A stretch of 64,000 bases of DNA from Limonium bicolor (Eukaryota > Streptophyta > Magnoliopsida > Caryophyllales > Plumbaginaceae), in the NCBI GenBank assembly GCA_023374045.1, contig CM041780.1, forward strand, positions 173,171,339 to 173,235,338, in the 5' to 3' direction. The position numbers and the translations under genes are program-made. Shown piece after piece: positions 35,524 to 46,552 of this stretch (its first letter is position 1; each line of letters starts with the position of its first letter). A model generated the notes under the pieces. The model saw only the letters and a program-made list of their open reading frames with translations. It did no database searches and was not told the DNA's origin.

Positions 35524-36132
35524 ATGGTGATTGTAGGAATGCAAAATATAAGAGGATTGGGGTCGAAGGATAAGCAAAGGAAGATAAGGGAGGAGATTAG
35601 ACATTCGAAATTATCGGTTCTTGGGCTTGTTGAGACTCAGCACAGTGGCTCGGCAGCTCTAAAAGTCCCTCGTTTCTGGGGTAAAAAGAAGACAAGTCTA
35701 GCTTGGGATGAGGTTCCTAGTCAGGGTAGGTCTGGAGGAATAATAGTAATGTGGGATGAGGAGGAAGTAGAGGTCCGAGGTGTAGAAAAAGGGGCGCGAT
35801 GGTTGATGGTTGTAATGAAAGCTAGGGAAGAAGGCGTTATGAATGCATTTACGGTGCTGTATGCCCCCTGTGACGTTAGAGAGAGAAGGGAAATGTTTGA
35901 AGAAATTCTCCAAGCCAAGGAAAATTGGCGACAAGAATGTTTGTTTATTGGGGACTTCAATGAAGTACTAAGTCCTACAGAAAGAATGCCGGCTTATGCT
36001 TCGCGACATTCGAGAGGTTTGAGAGATTTCCAAACTTGGGTGGATGACATGCAGTTGCAAGAAATACAGTTGAGGCATCCATTGTCGTGTAGTGCATTTG
36101 TAGGAGTTGTTTCTCTGAAAGAGTATTTGTAG
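35524..36132 (+). pseudogene. LINE B ORF2 remnant: endonuclease start fused to the 3' end by deletion
   Basis: Starts ATGGTGATTG with the endonuclease signature MQNIRGLGSK, then VETQ (catalytic Glu region), LYAPCD and IGDFNEVLSP at about residues 138-150. Homology to LINE endonuclease stops near codon 180 (MQLQEIQL). The following 20 codons do not fit and run into a stop before the 3' UTR. The remaining endonuclease, the reverse transcriptase and RNase H are gone. The copy could move only if another LINE supplied the enzymes. Confidence 0.88.
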
Positions 36133-36387
36133 AAGGTTGAGGGGGTCTTTTTTGTTCGAAATTGGGGTGTGTTGTGAGCATATGTTTGCTCGACTTTGTG
36201 GTGATCTCGTTGTAGTTCCCTCTTCTTTGCTTAGTTGTACTCTTATGTGTATTCGGATGTGGTGGGTACTCTTTTTCCTGGGTTTTTTTCTAGGGGGGTT
36301 TTAATGAGGCCCGTGTTATACCCGTCCGCCTGGTTGTCCAGGAATTTTTAATATATGGCTTATGCCCAAATTATCAAAAAAAAACAT

Positions 36388-36404
36388 GAACACTACATTT
36401 TGCA
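36388..36404. repeat. LINE B target-site duplication, right copy
   Basis: Exact 17-bp copy of 33200-33216 after the A tail. Confidence 0.93.
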
Positions 36405-36695
36405 TGAGCATGCATTTACCACATGGGCAATTTATTTCATTTTGCATATATGGTGCCACTTCAAGCCACGAGCACAAACACGGCATTAAACTCTATCCAC
36501 ACAACAAGTGGATTATTTTATCTATCGATGCCCTATAAATTTCTTCTCAATAATTTGAGCCTTTGCGATTCAGGATACAATAATAGATTTAAGATTACTC
36601 TATATATACACTCGTTCATCCATGAACAGAACACATGCAAGTGCAACAACACATGTTCTCCTTTTCATCAAAACTTGGGATGTCATGCCACAGGT
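36405..36695. other. Intergenic, no gene
   Basis: Short spacer between LINE B and the CACTA-like end; no feature supported. Confidence 0.5.
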
Positions 36696-39600
36696 CGCTA
36701 CAAGAAAATTATCATTTACCCACGGTGGTCTATTCTAACAGATTATTATTACCGTCACTAATAACCTCTTTTCCCTTTATCCCTTCCTAGTAAAACAAAA
36801 CAAACTTAAAAGCGAGAAAGAAGGTACGCGGGTTTCTTTCTCCCGGTACTCATTATCACCAGTGAGCTTAGCTATCTCTGATCGATTCTGATGGATTCTT
36901 CTCCCAGGCGTTTAACTCCAAGCTAGAGTCATCTGACTACCATCTGCTCTTCTCATCTCATCTTCCAAACATACCTGCGCAGGGAGCTTGAGGAATTGTT
37001 GCAACAATCAACTTCAGCGAACTCCACTTCGATTCTAGGGTTTGCTGGAGCAGAAATTTTGAGGAGAGCTGCGAGTCAGGAGAACAAATAGAAGGAAAGC
37101 TGTGACTCAGATTTGGAAAGAATCAGGGAAAATAGAAGAAAAAAAAATCTGTGGAGAACTACGAGTCGGGAGAAGAAATTAATTTACTCTGTTGACGACA
37201 AGCAGAACGCTGGAATATTTCTTCACATCACAAGTAAGCTACTCCTTTATCTCCTTCAATCTACCTTTTTCCACGTGAGCTCAGCTATCTCCGATTTAAA
37301 TCGATGATGTGATTTAGGGATTTAAGTGTTTGATTTAGGGATTTCAAAATTTTGATAACGACAGTAGCTTCAGTCCCTTTTACAACTAAACTAACGAATT
37401 CCTTTGAATTTCCATATCATTTATTCTCAACCTTCATATATGAAACCACGGCAAGCAGTATACTCATCACTGCATAATACACAATATTTTTAAAAGTGAT
37501 AATAACTTACAGACACGGCCTGGAAAACTAGTTTTCCAGAAACTAGATCTACTTGTTATGCTTTGGCCAGAACCATACATTATCACGAGTGTTTCATTAA
37601 GGGATTTTGAATGTTTAATTTAGGGATTTTGTGGTAGGAAGTACGATTATGATTTTTGAGTAAACTTTGAAGCTTGATGAACGATCTTTTATGTCACAAA
37701 TTGGGGACTGAGATGGGTTACTAAGTTGGGGACTGGCTTTATGTGCGTGAAGGTAGAATTATGTCACAAATTATATCTTGACTAATGGAAAATATGAGAA
37801 CATTGCAATTGAAGTTGAAGAATGCTGCAAATGTCAAAGCTACATAAAAAGGATTTTGCTGATAATGTAGCATAGTATCATGGTGTTCTGTTGTGAAAGA
37901 GTTGCTGGGTTTCGGAAGATTTAGTAGGATGTTCATGAATTATGGTGCTTGAGAGGGAGGGGGTGTGGGATGCAGTAGTGCTCTCGTGATTTTATTTTGT
38001 GTGAATTCTGTCATTCATTCAGTTTTAGTTCATTATTGATGATGGAAGATTTGGTGTTCTCATTTGCTTAGGTTTCAAGGGTGAACGAGGTTAGGGGTTG
38101 TGCTTGTATGATCTCTTTTTGCACAGTTTTTTGGGCATTGGCGGGATCTTGTACGATCCTCATTTTGTATTCACCAGTCCGCTTTGGGTTCCCAAGTCTT
38201 CCCTTCCCATTCTCTACTTCGTGGAAAAATGTTATTATTGTTGTGGTATTGGTTTATTTATTTAGTTTGAAATGTTGTTTTCTGCAAATAGCCTAATTGG
38301 TTCCTTATTCCTTGCTTTATCCAGCTGGCATATCCGTATCGAAATGACAGTTCCAAAAGTAGGAGATTGTGATCCTATACCACCACTCCGGTTGCCGAAT
38401 TCCTTGCATAAAATTCATCACGTCTCCCAAAGTGACTGCGCTGAGGATGTAAGATGTGTTTGCTTATTTGTAGCTAAGTAATGTGCTATTAGTGAAAGTG
38501 CAACGAATTGTGTTCGACAGATATTTAAACTTTGGGTTCATAAGTGGCTGGTTTTGTATCTATACTTTCGTATTTCGGGTCAGCTGGCTTCTTACAGCTC
38601 TTGATGCTCTTGAAAATATACTTGGAATTCATAGGAAACAAACCAGACATTTCAAGGTGGATTTTGGAACTACTTTAGCATGGGTAAGACATTACTCTAC
38701 TGTGTTGTTTCTAGATTGGAAGAAATACTATCTTTGGCTAGTGTTTACTGATTTGTAAACAGAAATGGTGATGTAGGGCATGTGATGTTACATATTCTCA
38801 ACAGCTTTGAATTGTATGCTTGCTAGCCGTACTCATCCATGCTACCTTTTCATTTACCTGACCTCTTAAGTCAGTTACTGTTACATGAATTTGCTCTGGA
38901 AAATATCAAGAGCTCTTGTATTATGTCCCAACGTTGTGTTGTAGGCTTATAGAACTAGTCACCTAATGTTAGAGAACATCTTTACAAAAATTGACAAACA
39001 TTGTTTTATCTGGATATGCTTAAGTTGTGTCTTGAAATGATAGTTGGTATGTGCTGTTCTACAGGGATGGATGCACAAGTGTCATATGCCTTTCATACTG
39101 AGCGTAAGCTGCATCCTGAAAAATTCAAAAGTCAAAAGGGAAATCAGGTATTGGTATATCAATTGCTTTCTTGTAATCATGATGCAGTTTGAGCTATGAT
39201 TGATGAAATCACTAGCTTGTCGTTGCTAAGTAATCTGTCTTTTACCCTAATGAAGGAACTAAAGGGGTTGCTACTCATTTTCCTTTTTTTCCCTACTTCT
39301 GTGTTTCTGATCATCTTCCCATTCCTCAGAGTGCTTATCTCAAGCATGGATGCAAGCAGGGGGTTTTTGGCTTCTCTTAATCATCCGGCTTCAGGGTACT
39401 TTTTTCTTCCCTTGGACTTGCGAGTTATTCTAAAAAGGAAAATACGAGGGTCCTGCCTTGAAGCAATCCTTCCGCATCCCTGACACTAATTGAATCTGTG
39501 CAATTTTAACACTACTTTTGTGATCATAGAATTGCTCATGTTCTAAAAGCTATAGTATAGTAGCTCGAGCTATATGTCAGATGCATATTCTTGCATTGAA

Positions 39601-40200
39601 ATGTGTGCCATGCGCCTAGAATAATAGTTACCTAAAATCTTTGCTCTATAATGTTTCATCAAGACAACGAGGAAGCATTGTCTTATTGCATAAACTGGCT
39701 TTAATACCAGAAACATAGGGCAACTGGCAACCGCGAAGGTCATGAACAAACTTGGTCAGTGGGAAGATCTCGATATTCCAAAAAGGTAAAGAATAATTGT
39801 TTCTATTTGTAAATTATTGGGGCTCAGGAGATCAGTTCTACATATACTAGGGGGGCTTTTTTGGTTTAAATTCGAGTTGATGGAAACATCGCAATTGAAG
39901 TTAATTTGTTGTTATGCTAACGACTTCAACCATTGTTGGCTTGGTTCTGATCACGGTTCATAGCCACTAGTTTAAAAATTTACCCTTTTTTTTCCTTATG
40001 TTCAGTTATGTTCTTATGATTTTTAATATATCATGTTTTGTGATACAGCATCAGATCCATAGTTTGCCTGAATTTACCCAGCTTTTCCGGCGGATTTAAT
40101 CCTTGGGGAACCCCCACAAGGCACAGATGTTTGAGAGTACGTTCAATTATCTTTTGCAGTTTCTATACTGTAGGGAAGAAAGAATATAAATTTGGATTCT

Positions 40201-41176
40201 AGTAAGACTTTAAAGTCGAAAGTTTTTTATTCTAGTAAGACTTTGGAGCAAATGGTGGAAAACTTTAATGATGCACGAGCTAATGAAGGGCAATTGAAGT
40301 CGCTTATCAGATATTGGTTGACAGACGAAGCAAAGGTATTAAGTAATTACAATATTTGTTTATTCTGAAATTTTTTTCACAATACATGCCAGCTTTATCA
40401 TGTTGTTGGTAAGTAAGTGTCTTGTTAATTTGAAATGGATGCTCTTTTGATGTAAAGAAAATTAGTGCGATAAACAAAGTCAACAAGGAGAAGTTAAAGG
40501 AGCCACATGCTGCAGGAACCAAGTCATTTGCTAGAATTGTTCATGAAGATGTAGGTATATTCACCAGAAAGTTAGTATTTCGTTGGATGATGTTTCATTT
40601 GAATGATATTGACTTCATAATTTATCTCTACATATAAAAGATGTTGCTGAACAATGGCCGACGTCCTTCTCGTGTTGTAATTTATATCAAAACTCGATAT
40701 AGCACAAAGCTGAGAGATTATGCGACACCTGAAGCGGCTGAAATAGCGGTATAAAAAAACTAGTATTCTATTGTATCTATGAAATCTTGATTTCTTAAAG
40801 TTGTTGCTTATTCTAATAGTAGTATTCTATTATATCTATTAACTATGAATTTATTTGTTCAATTATTGATCAGGAGGCAATGAAAGCTGACCTGGAGAAT
40901 ATTGATCCCGCATAAGTTTCTGAAGCTAACAATACCTGGATTGGTGATGTGTACTCTAAGCACCAAGGGCCAGAAAAAAAAGGACGTGTTAGATGCATTG
41001 GAAAAAGGATTTCTGCATCACAAGATATTGGACCTTCCGAGCAAAGAAATGAGAGTGCTGCTGATAGTAGAATAGCTGAACTAGAGAACAAGTTAACTTG
41101 TTTGTTAGCTGCTTTCAAACAAATGTGCCCGAATTTCTCAGTGGATGATGCACAAGCTATGACTTCAAATGGACAG
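40201..41176 (+). pseudogene. Ptta/En/Spm-type (Transposase_24) protein gene, multi-exon, broken
   Basis: Four exon-like segments fit together: about 40250-40335 (QLKSLIRYWLTDEAK), 40458-40550 (KLKEPHAAGTKSFARIVHED), 40641-40748 (NGRRPSRVVIYIKTRY) and 40874-41176 (a coiled-coil RIAELENKLTCLLAAFKQ). All joints use GT..AG and keep frame. The order and motifs, especially the GTKSFAR block followed by GRRPSR, are those of the plant Ptta/En/Spm transposase family, an accessory protein that binds CACTA subterminal repeats. A TAA at 40913-40915 interrupts the last exon. Earlier exons probably lie between 38080 and 40140 (for example 39065-39148), but I could not define them. Confidence 0.78.
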
Positions 41177-42419
41177 GTACATTTTCTATCCTTCTTCCAT
41201 TCTGTTTTTGAACTGGCTAAGCTATACCCTGAAATCTGGTGCGATTGCTCTGCTGGATCACTCATCGTCTAAAATTGTTAAGCAGTGTGCTAATAGGATT
41301 GAATTATAGTAGCTTAAAATTTCTGTTCGTGGCTTTGGTGTACTGTCTGGAGCTCACACAACTGTCGATTCCATGCGTGGAAGCTTGATTGATTATGCTT
41401 CTTTGGAATGATTATAGTTTAATTTGTTAATTTTTGTTTGATTGAAGCTAAGACAGTGGTTGATGATTAATTACTGTCCTGGATGATTAAGCAGGAAGTT
41501 TCTTCTAGGCATCATATCATGCTGATGATCCTTCAGATCGCTTATTCCAGCATGCCTGAGTTATTGAATGGATGAGATATGCACTGCAGTAGTTAGTATT
41601 TCATTGTCTGAAATTGATTGCTCTGTCTGAAATTGATATGCACTGCAGTAGTTAGTATTTCATTGTCTGGATGATTAATAGCTCGAATTGCCAATAGCAA
41701 ATCTAATCAGCTTATGTCGTTCTGCTCCTGATAGATACTAAATTTGACTGGATTATCATTACATCTCTGGAAGCAGGTTCAAGTGCTGCTGCTGTACTCT
41801 TATAATCTATGGATTTGTTGGTTTGTTGCTGTTTATTGTGCATTTTTATTCATTCAGTCAACTGCATGATTAGTGAAATGTGGCAACAAGATACAAATTG
41901 CTCAGTGCTGCTGATGTACTCTTATTATATATGGATTTGAATGGACTGCATGATTAGTGAAATGTGGCAATTGATCAAGTGCTGCTGCTGTACTCTTATT
42001 ATATATGGATTTGTTGGTTTTTTGCTGTTTATAGTGCATTATTACTTCATTCAGTCAATTGTATGATTAATGGAATGGTTTCTTATTTATATGACAGACT
42101 ACAAGCTCAGATGCATCAGGGAGATAGTTATAACCTTCAACAAAGGCTCAATAGTTATGATAAAGTTCATACTGTTACATAGTTGTATGAATTGAAATAT
42201 TTTTACAGCAACATAATAAGTGGTAGAGTTCTACCTATTGGAAACTTGTAACTCTTTTACAGTTTGTCTAGTTCAAATGGTATAGTTTTTGTATGGATGA
42301 ACATATATGATACATTAAATTTCTATAAATAAAGCTTTCTTCTTTGTGACCTCAAATGTGGTGCTCTTGTATCATAGTAGCTTGTGAGCATTGTGAGCAT
42401 GGAAAAAAAAAATATGCTG

Positions 42420-42660
42420 TATTGGTTTTACCAACAGAAACAAAGTGTTGGTATATACCACATATTTCTAGTATATTATATATGTTAGTAAAAGCTACAG
42501 TAATAGTTAGAAACTGTTGGTATAGGATCTAATACCAACTACGACGGATGTTGTATCCGTTAGTAAAGGTCTACAGTGACGGTGTTTGTGCCAACAGATA
42601 GAGTATCCGTTGGAGTAGGCATTTCAGGTCTATACTAACAGTTTTTTGGACTTTACCAAC
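42420..42660. repeat. CACTA subterminal inverted motifs
   Basis: Multiple short copies of ACCAACAG and its near-complement CTGTTGGTAT, plus CCGTTAGTAAA and CCGTTGG. Such arrays are the binding sites of CACTA accessory proteins. Confidence 0.7.
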
Positions 42661-44183
42661 AGATTATTATTAATAATATGGTGGTTGAAGAAGCAGAAGA
42701 AACCATTCATCAACGGAACTTCACCACCAGAGCCCGCAGGCTCTCTGCCAATTCTAGGCCATCTTCCATTACTCAGTGGGTGGGACTCGGAACCCACACA
42801 CAAGGTGTTAGCTAGGCTGGCTGATAAATACGGCCCAATCTTCAAGATGAGAATTGGAGTACGCCATGTCGTGGTCGTCAGCAGCTCGGAGATGGTCAAA
42901 GATTGTTTGGTAACTAACGACAGAGATTTAGCTAGCCGTCCTAGGATACTGGCCATGGAACTTCTATCATACAATTATACCGTAATTGCATTCTCTCCTT
43001 TTGGCCCCTGTTGGCGTGAGCTGCGCAGAATATCCACACTCGAGCTATTGTCAAAGCAACGGGTGGTAGAGTTGAAGCAATTGATGGTATACGAAGTAAG
43101 GGAAGCTATAAAAAATGTATATGGTAAAAGGGTCAACGTTGGAGGTCAAGAAGTGATCGCCATGGAGATGAGGGAATGGTTTGGTAACCTTGCGATGAGC
43201 ATTATTCTGCGTATGGTTGTTGGGAAATCCTTGAAGGATGAAGATGGAAAGCGGTTGATGAAGGCAGTAAGAGATTTCCATTTGGCTGGTGTTTTTACGG
43301 TATCGGATGCATATTCCCTTATCTTAGATGGTTAGACATTGGAGGACAAGAGAAATTCATGAAGGAGACTGCGAAAGAACTGGACTATTTTGCTGAGTCA
43401 TGGCTTGAAACCCATCGTCGGAAAGCAGCGCGAGTAATGGGTCAAAGAGCTGTACTAGAGGATTTTATGGATACATTGATAGAGACATATGAAAAGTCAA
43501 AAGCAAAAACATTCGACAAGGATATAAACACCATCATAAAATCAACTTGCTTGACAATGATATTACCCGCGACTGATCCGACTTCTGTGACTCTCACTTG
43601 GGCATTGTGTTTGCTACTCAACAATCCTCACTCTCTAAATAAAGTGCAACAAGAGTTAGACACCCACATCGGTAGAGAAAGAAATTTAGACATCGAATCA
43701 GATCTAAACAAATTAGTCTACCTCCATGCGGTAATTAAGGAAACATTACGGCTTCACCCACCATCACCAATACCAGTGCCGCATGAGTCCATGGCGGATG
43801 TTGTAGTTGGTGGCTACAACATTCCGGCAGGCACTTTATTGTTGATCAATATACATAAGATCCACCGAGATCCGCTTGTTTGGGACAATCCACTTGTTTT
43901 CCGTCCAGAGAGATTCCTCACCACCCAAAACCATATTGATCTGTACCATAATAACTTTGAGCTAATTTCTTTCTCCATGGGAAGAAGAGGTTGCCCTGGT
44001 AAATTCTACGCACTTCAAGTGATTGCCTTTGTTCTCGCCTCCTTGATCCATACCTTCGATATTGCCCCTAAGAAGAGTGTACCTCTTGACATGACCGAGG
44101 AGAAGGGACTCACTAGCTTTAAAGCAACACCGTTGGAAATACGCCTTACTCCTCGCTTATCTACCCACCTTTATGATGCATGA
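42646..44183 (+). pseudogene. CYP82-like cytochrome P450, intron-less and frameshifted
   Basis: Reads as a plant A-type P450 of about 510 residues in two frames. The first frame (42646-43335) has the proline hinge SPPEPAGSLPILGH, and a WRELRR C-helix follows. A frameshift in the tract near 43305-43312 moves the rest to a frame that is open to 44183. The second part has ETLR (ExxR), FRPERF and FSMGRRGCPG with the haem cysteine intact. The I-helix reads PATDPTSVTLTW where CYP82 members usually have a GGxDTT-type motif, so the oxygen-activating site is altered. The membrane anchor is short. The phase-1 intron common to A-type P450s is absent. CYP82 enzymes oxidise specialised metabolites at the ER. 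The first codons come directly after CACTA subterminal repeats. Confidence 0.88.
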
Positions 44184-44598
44184 GAGCACAATCATCAAAT
44201 AACCATGTGACCTTAAATTATTTTAAGGGCCACGTTTTCTTTATAGCAACATTAGAAAATGCATTACTTAATTATTATCTCATTCTATTTAACATATCAT
44301 GTTACAATATATCCCTCGATCCAAAAAAAATATCATGTTACAATATGCTTATTAATTGTTGTAAGAATACAAACATCAACCTTTAATTATTTTTATAATA
44401 ATATATTATTTATGATTAGAGGTTATTATATTTTTAAAACAAAAATAAAATAAAATTTATTGATATATTATTAATGTAAACTCTTTTTAAGAACCACAGT
44501 TTTCTTTTTAGTAATATTAAATAACACATTAGAAAAAATCGTGGGTCTCATTTACAAATCATGTTTTTTATTTATTATTTTAGATAAGTTTCTATATT
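44184..44598. other. AT-rich 3' flank of the P450 copy
   Basis: Contains a diverged direct repeat of about 50 bp (TTTTAAGGGCCACGTTTTCTTT near 44220 and TTTTAAGAACCACAGTTTTCTTT near 44485). No gene or poly(A) tract that would prove retroposition. Confidence 0.5.
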
Positions 44599-44617
44599 GA
44601 TAATTATGCTCTTAGGA
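44599..44617. repeat. LINE C target-site duplication, left copy
   Basis: GATAATTATGCTCTTAGGA, exact 19-bp match to 50652-50670. Confidence 0.95.
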
Positions 44618-44922
44618 ATATATTATCTTGAAATGGGAAAGAACGCGTGGCGCGTCGTCTCTCCTCTAACCTAGGGTTCGACTACTCGTCGATTCCCTCC
44701 TCTCTTCTCTTCGTCTCCGATTTTCGTCTCTGTCGACGGTTTGGGTGGATCTCTGGGGCGGCGACACCCATATTCACCGGCGCTCCTGCTCTTACTTGCT
44801 ACATCCCGAATTCAGGCTGTTTTCGCTGCTTGTGAAGGCCGTTGGGTTCCAAGACCCGTTTACGGGTTTTTGTTTTTCTCGGCTGAGTTTCTCGATTTCG
44901 TCTCCCTCCCTTTGGGGCTTTT

Positions 44923-46527
44923 ATGGCGGACCAACAGGGCATAGTTCCTGAAGCGTCTCCTCTGTTTCAGTTCCGAGCAAACGCTGAGGAAGGAGAATGC
45001 AACTCAGCGATCAGGAGGAAACGTCCCCGATCTAGAGGAAACAACCCCGACCAGGATTTTTCTTTTGGGGACGCTGTATCTAGAGGCTTGGCTGCAGGCT
45101 TTCAAGAAGGTAGATCTTTCAAGGACATCCTCAATGCGACTCCTACCCAAGAAGTCGTGGTTGAGTCGGAAAGTGATTGGTCTGAGGATGAAGATATGGA
45201 GGAAGAAACGAATTTGGTGGAGGAAGAACCTTTTTGTCCTGTCATCCGACTATCTAAGGAATTGGAGCGTGAAGTTAGTCAAGTTTGGAGAAATGCTGTG
45301 ATCGTGAAACTTCTGGGGAAAAGCTTTCCTATCCAGATCATGTTTGAAAGGCTATCGCAAAGATGGAGGTTAGTGAACAACTTCGAAATTTCTGGTTTAG
45401 GTAATGGATATTTTGCCATCAAGTTTGAAAAGAAGGAGGATAGAGATTTTGTGTTGAGCGAAGGACCTTGGATTATCTCTGATCATTATCTTACAATTTA
45501 GAAATTTTCTAAGGATTTTGATACTGAATCGGAGACGTTAAAAGATTTGAGTGTATGGGTGAATTTCCCTGACTTAAAGATTGTGTATCTTAGGGAGAGC
45601 ATTTTAACTTTGATTGGTAGCAAGATCGGCAAACTGCAGAAAGTTAGGTTAATTCGCTCCAGGTTTGGGAGCATTGTCTTTGGTCGGGTGTGTATTAAAC
45701 TTGATTTGTCAAAACCGCTGATTGGTAAATTCAGGTTCAAGAACAAAGTGCATCGGGTTATGTATGAGGGTATACATAGCCTATGCTTTAGATGTGGTAA
45801 ATTTGGACATCAGATTCCTGCCTATCCCCTGAATAACAAGGATTCTATTCCTGAGTCGGAGGGTTTTAAGGTTGTGCAAAAGCCAGAACAGAAGGGAGAG
45901 AATGAGGCAGAAATGGCTGAAGATGACCCTTTTGGTCCTTGGATGAAAGCCCCAAGAAGGAAAAGAGGACCTAACAAGCTGGATAAACTTAAGGGGTTGG
46001 ATAAACCAAAAGTGGATGGTAAACCAAAGGTGACTGCTGCTGATAAGGGGAAGAAACCAATGGTTAGTAACCCGGGAACCTCAACTGTGAAGAAAGCGGT
46101 TCTTTTCAATACAGTTAAGGATAAACCTCTCCTGGGTAATAGTTTTGAAGCTCTGGATACGGTGGGTGAAGGTATGGTGGAGCAGACCCCGGTAGTTACT
46201 TGTTCTGATTCTCAGATGCAGGTTAATGATTCTCTTGAGACTGAAAGAGTAATTGAGACCCCGGAGCATCTCATGGGGATGCAGTTGTCCCCTCCGAATG
46301 AGCTCTGTAAGTCTCTTATCTCTAAAAATATTTGTAAGTCAAATAGTTCATCCACAGATAACTCCTTGTCCCCATCAAATCCTGGAGGCTTGGTTAGATC
46401 CCTGATTAGTTCCTTCTCTGTTATTGCTGGGACTGCTAACATCTCTACTTTGTCTCCTGCACAGCCACAATTAGGGAATCAGAGGGATAGTCCTGAGGAT
46501 AAGGATCCCCCAGATCCTGAATCTTGA
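44923..46527 (+). pseudogene. LINE C ORF1 (gag-like), one in-frame stop
   Basis: The frame of about 534 codons from ATG 44923 is interrupted only by TAG at 45499-45501, inside the DUF4283-like domain (VIVKLLGKSFPI..DHYLTI, then KDLSVWVNFPDL). A zinc knuckle follows near 45780-45830: CFRCGKFGHQIPAY, in which the fourth ligand, normally Cys, is Tyr. The C-terminal third is polar and lysine-rich. The protein would package LINE RNA. The TAG and the lost Cys both suggest decay. ORF2 starts 25 bp after its stop. Confidence 0.88.
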
Positions 46528-46552
46528 TGTTATTTTTGTGTGTTTATTTTTG

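Larger units (their letters stand above)
33217..36387 (+). mobile_element. LINE B: non-LTR retrotransposon with most of ORF2 deleted
   Basis: A complete insertion of about 3.2 kb with an exact 17-bp target-site duplication and an A tail (36376-36384). It has an 80-bp leader, an uninterrupted ORF1, the start of ORF2 (endonuclease) and a 3' UTR with the tail. The reverse transcriptase and RNase H are absent. Because the 5' end, 3' UTR and flanking duplications are all present, the deletion is internal rather than the usual 5' truncation. Confidence 0.93.
36696..42660 (+). mobile_element. Degenerate CACTA (En/Spm) transposon
   Basis: Left end CGCTACAAGAAAATTATC is one base off the canonical CACTACAAGAAA. 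It is followed by TTTACCCACGG and CTAACAGATTATTATTACCG subterminal motifs. The right subterminal region (42420-42660) has inverted repeats of ACCAACAG/GTTGGTAT/CCGTTAGTA, typical for this superfamily. The interior has a split gene for a Ptta/En/Spm-type transposase. The right terminal inverted repeat is not visible: the subterminal region runs directly into the P450 sequence, so that end was lost or rearranged. The TNP2-type DDE transposase was not seen, so the copy is non-autonomous. Confidence 0.75.
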
